Counted from the stretch's first letter, positions 23,568 to 36,655 are shown. The stretch: DNA of 64,000 bases from Cephalopachus bancanus (GCA_027257055.1 JAPVLO010000007.1:8928001-8992000), one strand, 5' to 3'. Notes: a model not told the origin generated them from the sequence alone. Program-made: numbers and translations.

Positions 23568-26055
23568 ATGCTACCGAAGGAATCCGTTTTTCCTCTTCTT
23601 TTATTCCCCAACCATGAAGGTTCCCGTGGGGAGGAGACGGGGACCCCTCAACGCTGCAGCTGGTCCCTGCACGGGTTGCAGGGACATGCCAAGGGGTTCG
23701 GAGGCTCGTGTGCACTGAGCCCTGGGCGCCTCGTGGGGCTCTGGGTTTGCTGCAAGGCCGCTGATGTAGGGAGCGTGCCTGTGGGGGCAGTGACCTCAGC
23801 CCTGCCCGTTGCCCTCCGTGTGTCAACACTCGCTCGACAGACCTGTGGACAGGCGGCCCGAGGCACAACGGTGGCAAGCCAGCGGTCCTCCCAGGACACC
23901 TGAAAGGCAGAAAAGCCCGTGTCAACCTAGGCCTCACGCTTTGGGAGAATTCATCGTCTTCTTGCCCCCAGTCTTGTCCCTCGCCCTGGAAACCATCGCT
24001 GTCAATGTGTTTGCTTCTCTGTTTTCGTTTGTGTCTGTCGGACTCCGCCCTTGTTCACCAGGTTTTTATTGGAGAGACCCCTTCTGGTGGTGTGCACAGG
24101 AAGAGGCAGAAAGGGGCATGTAGGAGGTGAGAAATGGAGAGAGTGTGGGATGGGGTCCAGGTCCCGTGGGACCCACCGAGCCAGTGGCTGAAGGTTGAGT
24201 CTGGGCCTTTGTTGTTAACGGAGGGGCTCCTGACTCTGGCCGCCTGCTGTCTTTCATCCTATGGAGGTATCTTGTCCTTAGCAGAACACTAGCTAGTAGA
24301 CTAACATAAAAGAAAGATATGAGAGGCTATAGCTATTGCTTATAGGCAGCTTTTTTTATTACTTGAAAAACAAAAATCTGAGAACAGTTTTGGAGTTTCA
24401 ACCATGGGAACTCCATCTGTCTACACTCGTGTGCTGTAAGAACATGGTGAGGGTGCCCAGCCTGGGAGAAAGTTCCTGTCCCTGGCAGCTGCAGCACCTG
24501 CCTCTCCGTGGGGTCTTCAACCTCAAATTTGCTTCTCTTTCAAAGACAGTTCTTTGAAAAGATCATGCAGCGATGTCAATAGAGCTTGTTGGAAGGTACA
24601 AGGACACACCTGTCGAGATCACCGCAACGCAGCTTTCCTTTCTGTGACACGTCTCTAGTGCCTTACTGGGAGGGCAGCAACCCTCTTGTTGTGGGGCAGG
24701 CATTCCCGGACATCGCCTTGCGTCCTGGGGACTCCCGGCCCCTTCCTGGCCCCACCAAGGGCTCCTGCTTCTCTTCAGACCCTCGTTGTCCCCTCCTGCT
24801 CTTGCCCTCGCTCCACCATGGATGTGCCAAGCTTGATGAGGTGGCCCCTTCCTGTCTCTCCCATCTTCTGTGTCTGGGTCCAAAACCTAGAAATGGACCT
24901 CGTTTCTGTGGGGACCAAAAGCCAGGCAGAAGCGTTCCCAAAGATCCCATAAGCTGAACCATTTAAGACTTGCTTCCTGGCATTTCTGGATTTGCTGGGC
25001 GGGCCGCCCTTGAGGAGGAGGAAGGGAGCGGGTCGCTGGCCTCCGCCGGCTTGAGATTGGCGCCTGCCCTTCTCATCACAACCCCGTGTGGACGCCCAGT
25101 GCCTCCCGGGCTTCGTGCCCAATGGGCAACAGAAGTTCATGGGGAGAGTGGCTTGTCACAGGTAGGACACCTCCCAGGAAACCCTGGGCATCCCTCTGGA
25201 AATAGCAGAGGGCAGCTCTTGGCTTCCACATGGGACTCTGGAGCCCTGGGGTGCCCTCTCTCCTCTGGGTGTCAGGTGTCATGGGATCTCTAAACCAGCT
25301 CCTTGGGGCCCCCTTTCCACAGGAAGCCAGAAGGTCTTCTCGGAAGCAGCTGGTTGCAGGGGGGCCAGGTTGGCGTTGAGTCTGCTGCTCCTTCCCGGGT
25401 TCCGAGGAGGCCGATTGCGGTTTCATGACAGCTTCCTCTCGTCCGTCACTGCATTTCCTCCCAGGAGGAAAGTCACCCCCCCGCCCCGCAGAGCTGGGCT
25501 CCACACAGATAGATTTAGCAGTGTCCGTGTTCCCCCCCAAACCCAGCATTTAGCCCCCATGTAGCCAAGACCAGGTCAGAGCCAGAAGCGGACCCGTCCC
25601 CTGTCCTCATCGGTCACCCCTGTGAATTGTACGTTTCAGAGACAGTTTTTTGCCATGTACAGTGCGAAGCTGCCAGAACCTGAAACATCCTGATGATACG
25701 GAAGGAACATGGTGTTTGTGTTTCTGGAAAGGGTGCTTGAAGTATGGCTATACCCTAGAGCTTGGAAGGACACAGCCGTGGCCGACTGCCAGATCCCACA
25801 ATCATCGTGCTGAAGGCGACACTCGCACAGTGCATTCTGGACATGGGAACTGCATCGCTCTGCCGCCTGTTCCCTGAGTTCTGTTAAAGTTCATCCTCTG
25901 TATGCACCCCTGTGGCTGGCAGGGTGTGGTGCCCGCGTTGCTGCTGTGTAAGACTGTACCCGGATGCCCATCCGCAGGCCTGAAGAAACTGCTTGTTGTG
26001 TGTCAGTAATCACTAGTGGCAATGATGACCTTCTGAAAAGCTGCAATACTTATAC

Positions 26056-26061
26056 AATAAA
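26056..26061 (+). terminator. distal polyadenylation signal of PMEPA1
   Basis: AATAAA sits in an AT-rich context, followed by a T-rich stretch (gactttttccccttcttt). It would give a 3' UTR of about 3.4 kb. A further AATAAA at 26267-26272 could act as a backup. Confidence 0.7.
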
Positions 26062-26085
26062 TTTTACAATTCTTTGGAACAAGAC

Positions 26086-26740
26086 TTTTTCCCCTTCTTT
26101 GGCCATATGGCTCTTCCTGGCTCCCACCCCCTTCTCTTGAGTGTGTGTAGTGGGGAGAAAGCAATTCCTTGTAGCTGCTGGGTAGCCTTGAGCAATCCCT
26201 CCAACCTCTCTGTTTTAGTTCAGGCAGCATTCAGGGAGTCCAGGGGAATCGCTTGCAGGGGATTCTAATAAAAGGGGCAGTCACTGGGATTACATGAATT
26301 TGCAAAACATTGTGTACATTTCCTCCATTTTGGGAAATCATGATTCACCATAACATGATGAAAGCTCTGATAAGGTCTGCAAGAACAAAACTATTTTAGA
26401 TGAGGTTCTTCCAGAAGCAAACCCTGAGACGTGAACTTCTGTGCAAGGGGTGTATTAAAGATGTGCTTCCTGGGGAGACAGCTGAGGAGGGGAGAGGTCA
26501 AGCAAGGAGGACGGTTTTGAGCAAAGTTCCAGTCTCAGTCTGATCCCCAGGGGGGCCTGTGGGAGGTTCTGGAACAAAGTAGATCCCTGGCCTCCCTGGC
26601 TCCCCTGGCTCTTGGTGCATCAGAGTAGGGCAGGGAGGGGTCCCAGAAGCCACACAGAGGCTAGGATAGGGGCACGCAGACCCCTAAAAGGTTTGCGGGG
26701 TGTCAGGGACACAGTGCCCACTATAGAAGCTGTCTCACGT
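26086..26740. other. intergenic sequence just past PMEPA1
   Basis: There is no exon and no clearly assigned repeat. The region 26400-26700 reads like an old diverged repeat that I cannot name. Confidence 0.4.
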
Positions 26741-26744
26741 GTTT

Positions 26745-27100
26745 CTTTAAATACAACTGACCCCTGGACAACGAGGGGTTCAAGCCACGCTGTCGCCCCC
26801 CCCTGCAGTCAAATCCACTCATAACCTTCAACTCTTCCTAAAACTGAACTATTAATGTCGCCTACTGTTGACCAGAGGCCTTACCAATGACACAGACGGT
26901 TAATTGACACATACATTGACTAGAGTCTACATATATTCTATGTATTTATGGTTATTTTTCAATATTTCTTTAGTATTTTTCAATATTTCTATTTTTCAAT
27001 ATGTCTAGGCTATATAGTATCTCTGTATTTTTATATTGCTGTAAACCTAAAAAAAATCTAATGTATTTATTGAAAAGTTAGTGTATAAGCAGATTCGTGT
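26745..27100 (+). mobile_element. old interspersed DNA-type repeat
   Basis: The phrase actgacccctggacaacgag, followed by gcctactgttgaccagaggcc and ttattgaaaagttagtgtataag, is that of a common mammalian repeat with termini like cagttgacccttgaacaac. I do not fix the family. Confidence 0.5.
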
Positions 27101-27165
27101 TCAAGAGGCAGCTCTAGAATCATCATTAATGTCTAATTGAGGTTTTAAAAAAAAAATCAGCCAAT

Positions 27166-27453
<288 letters not shown>

Positions 27454-27474
27454 TCAATCCAGCCAAAATAAAGA

Positions 27475-29880
27475 CTAGAACTGCTTGGTCCCAGTCCCAG
27501 GATTTCCCAACTTCCTGGACTCTGGGTCCTGGAAGCAGCTCAGGATTGGGGATGCACAGCAGCCCGTATGTCGGGGCAAAACTTGAGGCCATTGGCCTCC
27601 AAGACCCTCTTGCTGGCAGAGAAAAGCCTCAGAGCTTCCAAGGAACTGGGAGAAGCCAACAGTGTGCTCCCACTTCTCGGGTGAGAGTGGGGGCCGTGTG
27701 CGGGGCCCACCTGCCCCGCCAGAGGTCACTCCCTTGCGACCCTCTGTCCCTGGGTCTGTAGAACGGGCATTGAGGCTTGCACCTGGTGTCTGGGGAGGTC
27801 ACGCCTCTACCACCATCCCAGCAGGGTCGGGCGCCCTCAGATGTCAGCCCCACTTGCTGCTGGCGGGGGCTTTCAGGCAGGGCTTTCATATCAAAAACAA
27901 ATGCCCCTGGAGTCTTCTGGGCCAACTTGCAGGTCCTGGGCTGGGCATGCAGACAGAACCGCCTCCCAGGAGGTCAGGAAGGAACAGGGAGCCCTCCCCA
28001 GCCCAAGAGGGGAGTCGGGCTCTGATCAAGGGGAAGACACCACACCCTTGAGCAGATCCAGTCGTCACCCCTCCAGAATAATGACCCAGTCGGGGCCGTC
28101 TGTCCACACTTACTGAACTTGGCTCAGGGCCAAGTTCTTGCTGGACCTTGGCAGCTCATCACCTGGAGGGGCTCAGCTTGGGCTCATCCGGTATGTTTTT
28201 TGAGCTCGGCTGGAACCAGGTGGAGACCCACCTGTCCTCAGAGCCCTCACTCACCTTCTGGTTTTGGAGACAGACTTGCGCACAGGCTCCACAGCCCAGG
28301 GGGTGGGTGGGGAGACGAGAAAGCAACTGTGGGGGGCAGGGGTGGTTGGAGCCAGCTGGACTGTGAGCTGAGAGATGTTAGGGAGTTGGGGTGGGGGGAG
28401 CCAGGCGGCGACATGAGCCAACACTGGGCCCTGGCTCAGCTTGGCCACGTGAACCCTGGGGGTGGGGAGGTGCCCGCCCTCACACTAGCCTGGAGGACTA
28501 AGGGTGTGGGCTGGCTCCGTGGGCCAGGAGAGGCCCGGCATGGCCACACATCGCTTCCTCCTGCTTGGGAGCACCGTGGATGTGAGCTCGGGGAGAAGTG
28601 ACTCGGCACCCTCCGAGCCTCCTGAAGAGCTGCGTGCCAAAACTGAGGCCAGGGACACGAGACAGGGACTATGAACAGACACGTCCCACCGCAGCAGCCT
28701 GCAGGCTGTGTTGGCTGCAGGGGCTGGGAAAGGCCTTACCCCTGCCCCTCGCAGGTCTGATGCCAGATGCGGTGGTGGCCTCAGGGCTTCGTCACCTGTC
28801 CGGGAGTGTCTGTGGCTCATTCAACCTTTGCTTGTCCTGACCAGGAATTGCCTGGAAACTAGCAGGTCACTGGCTGGGCCTCCTCTTCCCCCAGCACATG
28901 GTGCCAGGTCCAGTGGTCAGCACCTTGCAGGAAATTTCTGGAAACTTTTGGAATTCAACTCGAGCAAGAGAGAATTTCCCAAGCCTGTCCTCAGGGCAGC
29001 CGTTGTCCACATGGCCAGAACCTTTTACCACCCACCCACTGCCCCGCCCGGATGTGCCCCCTCCTACAGGCAGTCCACCAGCATGGACTGGAGGGACCGC
29101 CTCATAGCAGACATCTATCCTTCCTCCCATCTCCACTGTCAGCCAGGCCAGGCTCCCACACCACCCACTGACCACCACCATCTTCCAGGTGCCTTCCAGG
29201 GAAGCCCAGACATGCCCCAAGGTCCACAAGACCCCTTCTCTCTCGCATCTCCCAGTGGTCCCAGAGAAACCAGCGCCCTGTGCACACCCGCTTCATCTCA
29301 CGCGGCCGTGGTTGCTGTTGTCCCTTCTGCCTAGAGGCTCTTTCTTTCAACCCCATCACTGTCCTGGCCTTCATTCCAGCATTGAGCCAGATCAGAGAGA
29401 ACCTCCTCCGGGAAGCCTGCCTGGATGCCCCTGCTCCTCCGTGCCAGCTCTACTGACAAATCCACTGTCCACGGGGCATAGACACATGCTCCCAGGGTTG
29501 ACAGAATTGACACATCCCCACTGTATCCATTCTCACAACATCTCATTCTTCAAACATAGAAACCAAGGCACAGAGAGGCCAGCTGGCCTCCCATGACTCA
29601 GCTTGCAAGACTTGGGGTGCTCTGCCCTGACGTCCCAGGGGGCCTCCTTACCCCACTTCCTCAAAGTCTTCATGGGCCACACAGTCAGGCAGGCAGATGT
29701 GAGCTGTCCAGCGAGGACAGAGGCTCATGGCAGGCCGACCCCTGCCCCCCACTCACCCCAGTGGGGACAGGAGGAGACAGGGAAGAGGACTGGGCACAGG
29801 AGGACTTATCAGTCTGGGGGCTTCTGGCTACAAGTAACAGAAAATAAGCAGCGAGGAAACTGCAAGGAAATGGATTTTTA
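27475..29880. other. intergenic, no gene recognised
   Basis: GC-rich, with an MIR-like fragment near 29525-29585. The longest open frame (208 codons, plus strand, about 28708-29334) has no recognisable domain and overlaps other open frames, as expected in GC-rich DNA. Confidence 0.5.
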
Positions 29881-29887
29881 TTATTAT

Positions 29888-30176
29888 TAATTTTTTGAGT
29901 AGGAGTCTCACTCTGTCACCCAGGCTGGAGTGCGGTGGCACGCTCACGGCCACCACAGCCTCAACCTGCTGGGCTCCGGCGATCTTTTCGCCTCAGCCTT
30001 CCAAGTAGCTGGAACTACAGGCATAGGCTACCACGCCAGGCTAATTGTTGATTTATTGTAGAGATGAGGTCTCGACAAGTTTCCCAGGCGAGTCTCGAAC
30101 CCACGGGCTCAGGCAGTCCACTCACCTCAGCCTCCCAAAGTGCTGGGATTATAGGCATGAGCTACCACACCTGGTT
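29888..30176 (-). mobile_element. Alu SINE, antisense
   Basis: It reads from ttttttgagtaggagtctcactctg to accacacctgg in reverse complement, and carries the younger-family phrase gatttattgtagagatgagg. Confidence 0.87.
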
Positions 30177-30261
30177 GGAAATGTATTATTTCTAAAGCAA
30201 GATGTTCCAATTAGTGTCAGGACCCTCCTGGGCCCCTGGACTGTTTGTATCACTTTCCTGG

Positions 30262-30480
30262 GGGTCAGCAAACTATGGCCTATGCACCAAATCCCTGACT
30301 GCCTGTTTTTGTAAACAAAGTATTATTAGAACTCAGTTTTACCAATTTAGTCACATATTGCTTATGGCTGCTTTTGTGCTACAATGCTAGGTCAAGTGGC
30401 TGGGATAGAGGCCAAACGGCCCACAAAACCTAAAATATTTACTATCTGACCTTTTGTAGAAACGTTCTCTGATCTGCCTT
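30262..30480 (+). mobile_element. non-autonomous hAT (MER-type) element
   Basis: It starts gggggtcagcaaactatggcc, has cctgtttttgtaaacaaagt and cctaaaatatttactatctg, and ends gttctctgatctgcc, a degenerate inverted copy of the start. Related copies are common in mammals. Confidence 0.65.
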
Positions 30481-30514
30481 CCACCCCCACATGGTTGCAG
30501 AGTGGCCGCTGCAG

Positions 30515-31690
30515 CTCCAGGCATCATATCACATTCAAAGACAGAAAGTCTTTACTTTCAAAACAGATTCATATTTACAGAAAATTTTGGAAGATAGTAG
30601 GTTTCTGTATATCCAGGTTTGCCTATTATTAACTTCTTAAACTAGTATGATATGTTTGTTACAATTAATGAATCAACGCAGATACATTATCATTAACTCA
30701 AGTCCAACCTTTATTTAGCATTCCTTAGATTTTTTTCCCTTTTTTCTGCTCCAGGATCCCATCCAGCAGTATTGTTATTGAACTGGCATGATGACCAGTT
30801 CTAATATCTCCTTAAGCTCCTCTTGACTGTGACAGTCTCCCAGATCCCTCTTGTTTTTGATGACCTTGACAGTGAAGAGGAAGACTGGTCAAACATCTTG
30901 CTGATCATCCCTCTATTGAGGTTTGTCTGGTGCTTTTGTCATGATTAAACTGGGGCTATGGGGTTTGGGGAGGAAGACTACCCAGGGTCCATGTGGCCAA
31001 TAAGACGCGTCACTGTTGATGGTGAACTTGAACATCTGGCTGAGCTGTTGGCCAGGTTTCTCCACCACCAAGTCACACTGTCCTCCCCTTTTCCACCCTA
31101 TACATGGAGAGGGGCAGTCAGTAGGCATAATCTACACTGTGGAAGGAGGGAGCTCTATTGTCTCCTGGATTGGGGCACATGCACAGATTATTAGGCATTC
31201 TCCTGCATATGAGATCTTCTTTTTATTGATGTATTTACTTGTTCATTTTGACCACTAAGAACCGAAAGATATTTATTTTAACATTGAGTTACAGTCCAAT
31301 ATGCCCTCATGCCTTTTGATGTTCAAATTGTTCTATCTTTGGCCAGTTGTCACCTTTGTTCCCTTGACACAGCCTCATCATGGTGAGGTGTTTTGTTCTT
31401 GTTGTTGTTTTAGTTCCTTGTTACCTTCAGGACAAAAAGATCTCCTAGGTTCATCTTGTATATTTCCTGCCCCAGTCCTAGAAGAAATTCTTTCTCCAAG
31501 GATCCCTGGTTGCATTTATTGGAGAATGCTATTAGAAACCAACCCCTGGGTTCTAGGGGTGCTTATTGTTACTGGAGTGTCATCATTTCTAGTCCCTCTC
31601 AGCTGACTTAGCGAAGAAATAAATGTGTGTATACCAACTCCTGTACATACTCGTATCTGTAAATATTTCTATAAGTAACCATCTGTTTAG
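30515..31690 (-). mobile_element. old LINE-derived repeat, left part
   Basis: A long string of recognisable phrases (aaaattttggaagatagtag, ctccaggatcccatccagca, gatgaccttgacagtgaaga, gggaggaagactaccc) belongs to a widespread mammalian repeat, probably an old L1 3' region in antisense. It resumes at about 34775 after the minisatellite, so the array arose inside it. Confidence 0.6.
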
Positions 31691-31866
31691 TTACCTTAGA
31701 TGCAGATGGTTACGGGTTAGAGTTTCAGACATCAGTGTTACCCCATGTTTTGTTTAGGTGAGTTGCAGATGATTACAGGTTGGAGATGGAGATATCCGTG
31801 TGAAACTGTGTTTAGTTTAGATGCAGATAGTTAGAGGTTGGAGTTGGAGACATCAGTGTGAACTCC
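31690..31866 (-). repeat. inverted leader of the 60-bp minisatellite
   Basis: About three units are in reverse orientation relative to the main array (phrases agatgcagatggttacgggtt and ggagttggagacatcagtg). They meet the forward units at a head-to-head junction near 31866. Confidence 0.85.
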
Positions 31867-32522
31867 TGTTAAGTTGCATCTAAACTAAACTAAACATGAT
31901 TCACATCAATGTCTCCAACTCAAACCCGTAACCATCTGCATCTAAAGTAAACTTAAGATGGGTTCATACCGATGTCTGCCGCTCTAACCTGTAACCATCT
32001 GCATCCAATCTAAACACAAGTTCACATGGATGTCTCCAACTCTAACCCGTAACCATCTGCATCTAAATTAAACTTAACATGAGTTCACACTGATGTCTCC
32101 AACACTAACCCCAAATCATCTTCATCAGAACTAAACTGAACAGGAGTTCTCACTGATGTCTTCAACTCAACCTCTAACCATCTGCATCTAAACCAAGCAC
32201 AGATTCACACTGATGTCTCCATCTCCAACCTGTAATCATCTGCAACTAACCTAAACAAAATAGGGTTAACACTGACGGCTGAAACTCTAACCCATAGCCA
32301 TCTGCATCTAAACTAAACTAAACACGGGATCACACTGGTGTCTCCAACTCCAACCTGTAACCATCAGCATTTAAACTAAACTAAACATGAGTTCACAATG
32401 ATGTCTCCAAGTCCAACCTGTAACCATCTGCATCTAAACTGAACTAAACTAAACTAAACACAAGTTCACACTGATGTCCCCAACTCTAACCCCTAAACAC
32501 CTCCATCTAAATTAAATTAAAC

Positions 32523-32816
32523 AGCCGGGCTTGGTGGCTCAGCCTGTAATCCCACACCTTTCGGAGGCTGAGGTTAGTGGATTGCTGAGCCCGCGGGTTT
32601 GAGACCCGCCTGGGCAGCGAGACCTCATCTCTACAATAAATCAAAAAATCAGCAGGGCGTGGTAGCGCGCGCCTGTAATTCCAGCTACTCGGAAGCCTGA
32701 GGTGGAAGGATCGCCGGAGCCCAGCAGGTCGAGGCTGCGGTGGCCAGGAGCGGCCACTGCACTCCAGTCTGGGCGACAGAGTGAGACTCCAACTCAAAAA
32801 AAAATAAAAAATAATT
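32523..32816 (+). mobile_element. Alu SINE of the younger family, inside the minisatellite
   Basis: It starts agccgggcttggtggctcagcc and has the right-arm phrase ggtggccaggagcggccac and a long A-rich tail. The flanking duplication aaattaaattaaac is present on both sides. Confidence 0.92.
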
Positions 32817-33921
32817 AAATTAAATTAAACATGGGTTCACACTGATGTCTCCAACTCTAACTCATACCATCTGCATCAAAACTAAAGTAAACCCAAGTTC
32901 GCTCTGGTTTGCACTGATGTCTCCAACTCTAACCCATAACCATCTGCATTTAAATTAACCACAAGTTCACACTGATGTCTCCAACTCTAGCCTGTAACCT
33001 TCTGAATCTATACTAAAGTAAACACGAGTTCACACTGATGTCTCCAACTCTCTAGAAAAATCACTGGTGTCTAAACTAAACAAAAGATCACACCGATATC
33101 TCCAAATCCAACTCATAACCATCTGCATCTAATCTAAACTAACCAGGAGTTCACACTGATGTTTCCAACTCCAAACCCCCAACCAACTGCATCTAAACTA
33201 AACTAAACATGAGTTCACACTGAGTCACCAACACTAACCTCTAACCATCTGCATCTAAACTCAACTAAACATGGATTCACATTGATGCCTCCAACTCTAT
33301 CCCCTAACCATCTGCATCTATACTAAAGTAAACATGATTTCACATTGATGTCTGCAATGCCAACTTGTAACCATCTGCATCTAAACTAAACTAAACATGA
33401 GTTCACACTGACATCCCCAGCTCTAACCTCTGACCATCTGCATCTAAAGTAAACAGCAATTCACACTGATGTCTTCAACTCTATCCCACAACCATCCAAA
33501 CTAAACTCAAGATCACACCGATATCTCCAAATCCAACCTGTAACCATTTGTCTCTAATATAACTAACCAGGAGTTCATACTGATGTCTCCAACTCCAACC
33601 TGCAACCATCTGCATCTAGACAAAATGCAAGTTCACTCTGATGTCTCCAACTCAACCCCTACCCTTCTGCATCTAAACTAAACAAGGATTCACACTGATG
33701 TCTGCAATTCTAACCCGTAACCATCTGCATCTAAACTGAACTAAACACAAGTTCACACTGATGTCTCCAACTCTAACGCATAAACATCTATGTCTAAACT
33801 AATTAACCAGGAGTTTACACTGAAGTCTTCAACTCTAACCTGCAACCACCTAAATCTAAACTAAACTAAACATGAGTACACACTGATTTCTCTAACTCCA
33901 ACCCATACCATCTGTTTCTTT

Positions 33922-34212
33922 CTTTTTTTTTTTTTTGAGTTGGAGTCTCACTCACACCCACACTGGAGTGCAGTGGCCACTCCCGGCCACCGCAGCCTTG
34001 ACCTGCTGGGCTCAGGTGATCCTTCCACCTCAGCCTTCCAAGGAGCTGGAACTACAGGCACGCACTACCATGCCCAGCTAATTTTTGATTTATTGTAGAG
34101 ATGAGGTCTCACCAAGTTGCCCAGGCGGGTTTCGAACCCATAGGCTCAGGCAATACACTCACCTCAGCCTCCCAAAGCGAGGGATTACAAGCTGAGGCAC
34201 CGAGCCCGGCTC
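33922..34212 (-). mobile_element. Alu SINE of the younger family, antisense, inside the minisatellite
   Basis: A T-rich start followed by gagttggagtctcactc, ending at gagcccggct. It is flanked by a perfect direct repeat cataccatctgtttct, so the insertion is fairly recent and happened after the array existed. Confidence 0.93.
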
Positions 34213-34894
34213 ATACCATCTGTTTCTAAACAAAATGAGTTCGCACTGATATCTCCAACCCAATCTGTAATCATCTGCATCTAAACTAAACTAACCGCGA
34301 GTTCACACCATCTGCATTTAAACAAAATTAAACCGGAGTTCACACTGATGTCTCCAACTCTAATGTATAAGCATCTACATCTAAACTAATTAACCAGAAG
34401 TTCACACTGATGTCTCCAACTCCAACCCATAACCATCTGTTTCTAAACAAAAAACAAGTTCACACTCATGTCTCCGAGTCCAATCCATAACCATCTACGT
34501 CTAAACTAAACAAACATGAGTTCACACTGATGCGTCTAGCTCTAACCTGTAATCATCTGCACCTAAACTAAAGATGATTTCAACTGATGTCTCCAACTCT
34601 AAACTAGCCATCTGCATCTAAACTAAACACGAGTCCACACTGATGTCTCCAACTCCATCCTGTAACCATCTGCATCTAAACTAAACTAACCACAAGTTCA
34701 CACTTACGTCACCAAGTCTAACCGTTACCATCAATATCTAAGCTAAACTAAACAGGATTCACACTGACGTCTCCAACTTTATCACCACATGGATCTTCCT
34801 TCCTTCCTTTCTTCATCTGTCACTTCCCCCTCCAGCAATGAGAAGCCTGGGTCATGTATTTTTAATTATTCACTTCCAATGTACACGTGTGTCC

Positions 34895-35300
34895 ACTCAT
34901 TTTTTGTGGCTATAAAAAAATGCCTGAGGCTGGCTGATTCATAAAGAACAGAGGTGTGTGTAGCTCACAGTTCTGCGCCGTGCTGACATCTGCCCAGCAT
35001 CTAGTGAGGCCTCAGGAAGCTTCTCATGGTGAAGACAAATTGCATGGTAAGAACAGAAGCAAGAGAGAAAAAAGGCGGCACCAGGCTCTCATGAAACAAC
35101 CAGCTCTCATGTGAATAATAGGGTGAGAATCACTCATGACCGTGAGAATAGCCCCGACGTTCATGAAGGATCCACCCCCGGGATCCAATCATCCCCACCA
35201 GACCCCCCTGTACACAGAGGGCCACATTACCACACGAGGTTTGGAGTCAACAAACCTCCAACTCTATCACCCCCGTGACTCCCAAGGGAACCATTGTGAT
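34895..35300 (-). mobile_element. MaLR (MST/THE1-type) LTR, antisense
   Basis: In reverse complement it shows the usual order of a mammalian apparent LTR retrotransposon LTR. Visible plus-strand phrases are aatgcctgaggctggctgattc, gtagctcacagttctg and accagctctcatgtgaa. It is a solitary LTR with no coding part. Confidence 0.65.
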
Positions 35301-36358
35301 CCACTGGAGCTAAGTGCATGGGTGTGGTTCCTTTCGCCTTTTAGTCTGTCTCTGAGACTCATGTCCACATTCCTCAGGTCAGTGCCCTTTTCCTTTTGAT
35401 GAGGTTGTTTCATGTATTCCTAATGCAGTTAGATTGCATGGTCACACCCTGCTTCTCATCCTGGGATCCTCCAACCTCCTACATTCCCTTAAAATGTACA
35501 TGTCTTACATTTCGTTCTTTGTGATGTAAGTTCTATGGGTGTTGATAAATGCATAGTGTCCCGTACCTACCATGACGGTGTCACTGTAGAATAGTTTCGC
35601 TGCCCTAAAAACATCCGTGCTTCACCCACACCCTCTCCTCTGCCCCTCGTCATTCCTTCCCAGTCCCTGGCAATCTGTCCTTTTTACTTTCACTATAATT
35701 TTGCGTTTTACAAAACACCACATCATTGGAATCAGACAATAGGTCACATGTTCACACTAGCGTCTTTCACTTAGCAGTATTCATTTAAGATTCATCCATG
35801 GTTTTTTTGTTGTTGTTTTTGTTTTGTTCTGTTCTGTTTCCTCGAAAGCACATTTCCTTTCATGGTCAGTGATATTCCGCTGCATGACATACCATAGCTT
35901 GATGATTCATTCAACTACAGAAGGACATTTTTGGTGATTCATGATTAATAGTTTGTGACGATGCACATACATTCACACACAGGCTTTTTGTGGGCATACG
36001 TTGCGAATCAGTTGGGTGAAGACCTCTGCCACAATTGCTGGGTTGTGTGGTAAGACTGTGTTTAGCCTTACGAGAAGCTGCCAGACAGTTTTCCACAGTG
36101 GCTGCTCCATTCTGCAGTCTCACCTATCATGAATGTTGCTGCAAATCTTTGCCAGCAATTGGTATTGTCAGGGTTCCTGTTTATATTTTTGGACATGTTA
36201 CTAGACACGCGATGGTAATGCATTGTGGCTTTAATTTGAAATTCTCTGGTGGCGAGTGACTGTGAGCATCTTTCCATATGTTCTTTGCCATCTGTATATC
36301 TTCTGTGGTGAGGTGTCTGTTTAGGTCTTTTGCCCATTTTTAAATCAGGTTGTTTGTT

Positions 36359-36655
36359 TTCTTTTTTTTTTTTTTTTTTTGAGTTGGAGTCTCACTCTGT
36401 CGCCCAGACTGGAGTGCAGTGGCCACTCCCGGCCACCGCAGCCTCGACCTGCTGGGCTCTGGCAATCCTTCCGCCTCAGCCTTCCGAGTAGCTGGAATTA
36501 CAGGCACGTGCTACCACGCCCGGCTGATTTTTTTTTTATTTATTATAGAGATGAGGTCTCGCTGCCCAGGCAGGTCTCGAACCCGCGGGCTCAGGCAATC
36601 CACTCACCTCAGCCTCCCACAGGGGCGGGATTACAGGCTGAGCCACCGAGCCTGG
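36359..36655 (-). mobile_element. Alu SINE of the younger family, antisense, in LINE-1
   Basis: A long T run, then gagttggagtctcactctgtc, ending at gagcctgg. The L1 phrase tttgttttct on both sides marks the duplicated target. Confidence 0.92.

Larger units (their letters stand above)
22643..26085 (+). other. PMEPA1: PMEPA1 3' UTR
   Basis: From the stop codon to just past the distal AATAAA is about 3.4 kb without recognisable interspersed repeats, which is unusual for this window and suggests constraint. The proximal part (22765-23250) is AU-rich. Introns are not needed to explain it. The length agrees with the long human 3' UTR as I remember it. Confidence 0.8.
31867..34775 (+). repeat. 60-bp minisatellite array
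   Basis: Around 40 diverged copies of a 58-63 bp unit, with core phrases taaccatctgcatctaaact and gttcacactgatgtctccaa. Length changes occur mainly in an aaact sub-repeat. The array is interrupted by Alus at 32523-32816 and 33922-34212. It has no open reading frame of note. Confidence 0.92.

Noticed and set aside
28708..29334. A 208-codon plus-strand open frame between repeats.
   Set aside because: GC-rich, no domain, overlapped by other open frames, no splice or start context. Most likely chance.
31867..34775. Regularly repeated units with variable spacers, superficially like a CRISPR array.
   Set aside because: Units are contiguous, diverged and continuous with a eukaryotic transposon in a primate genome. 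There are no identical repeats, unique spacers or cas genes.
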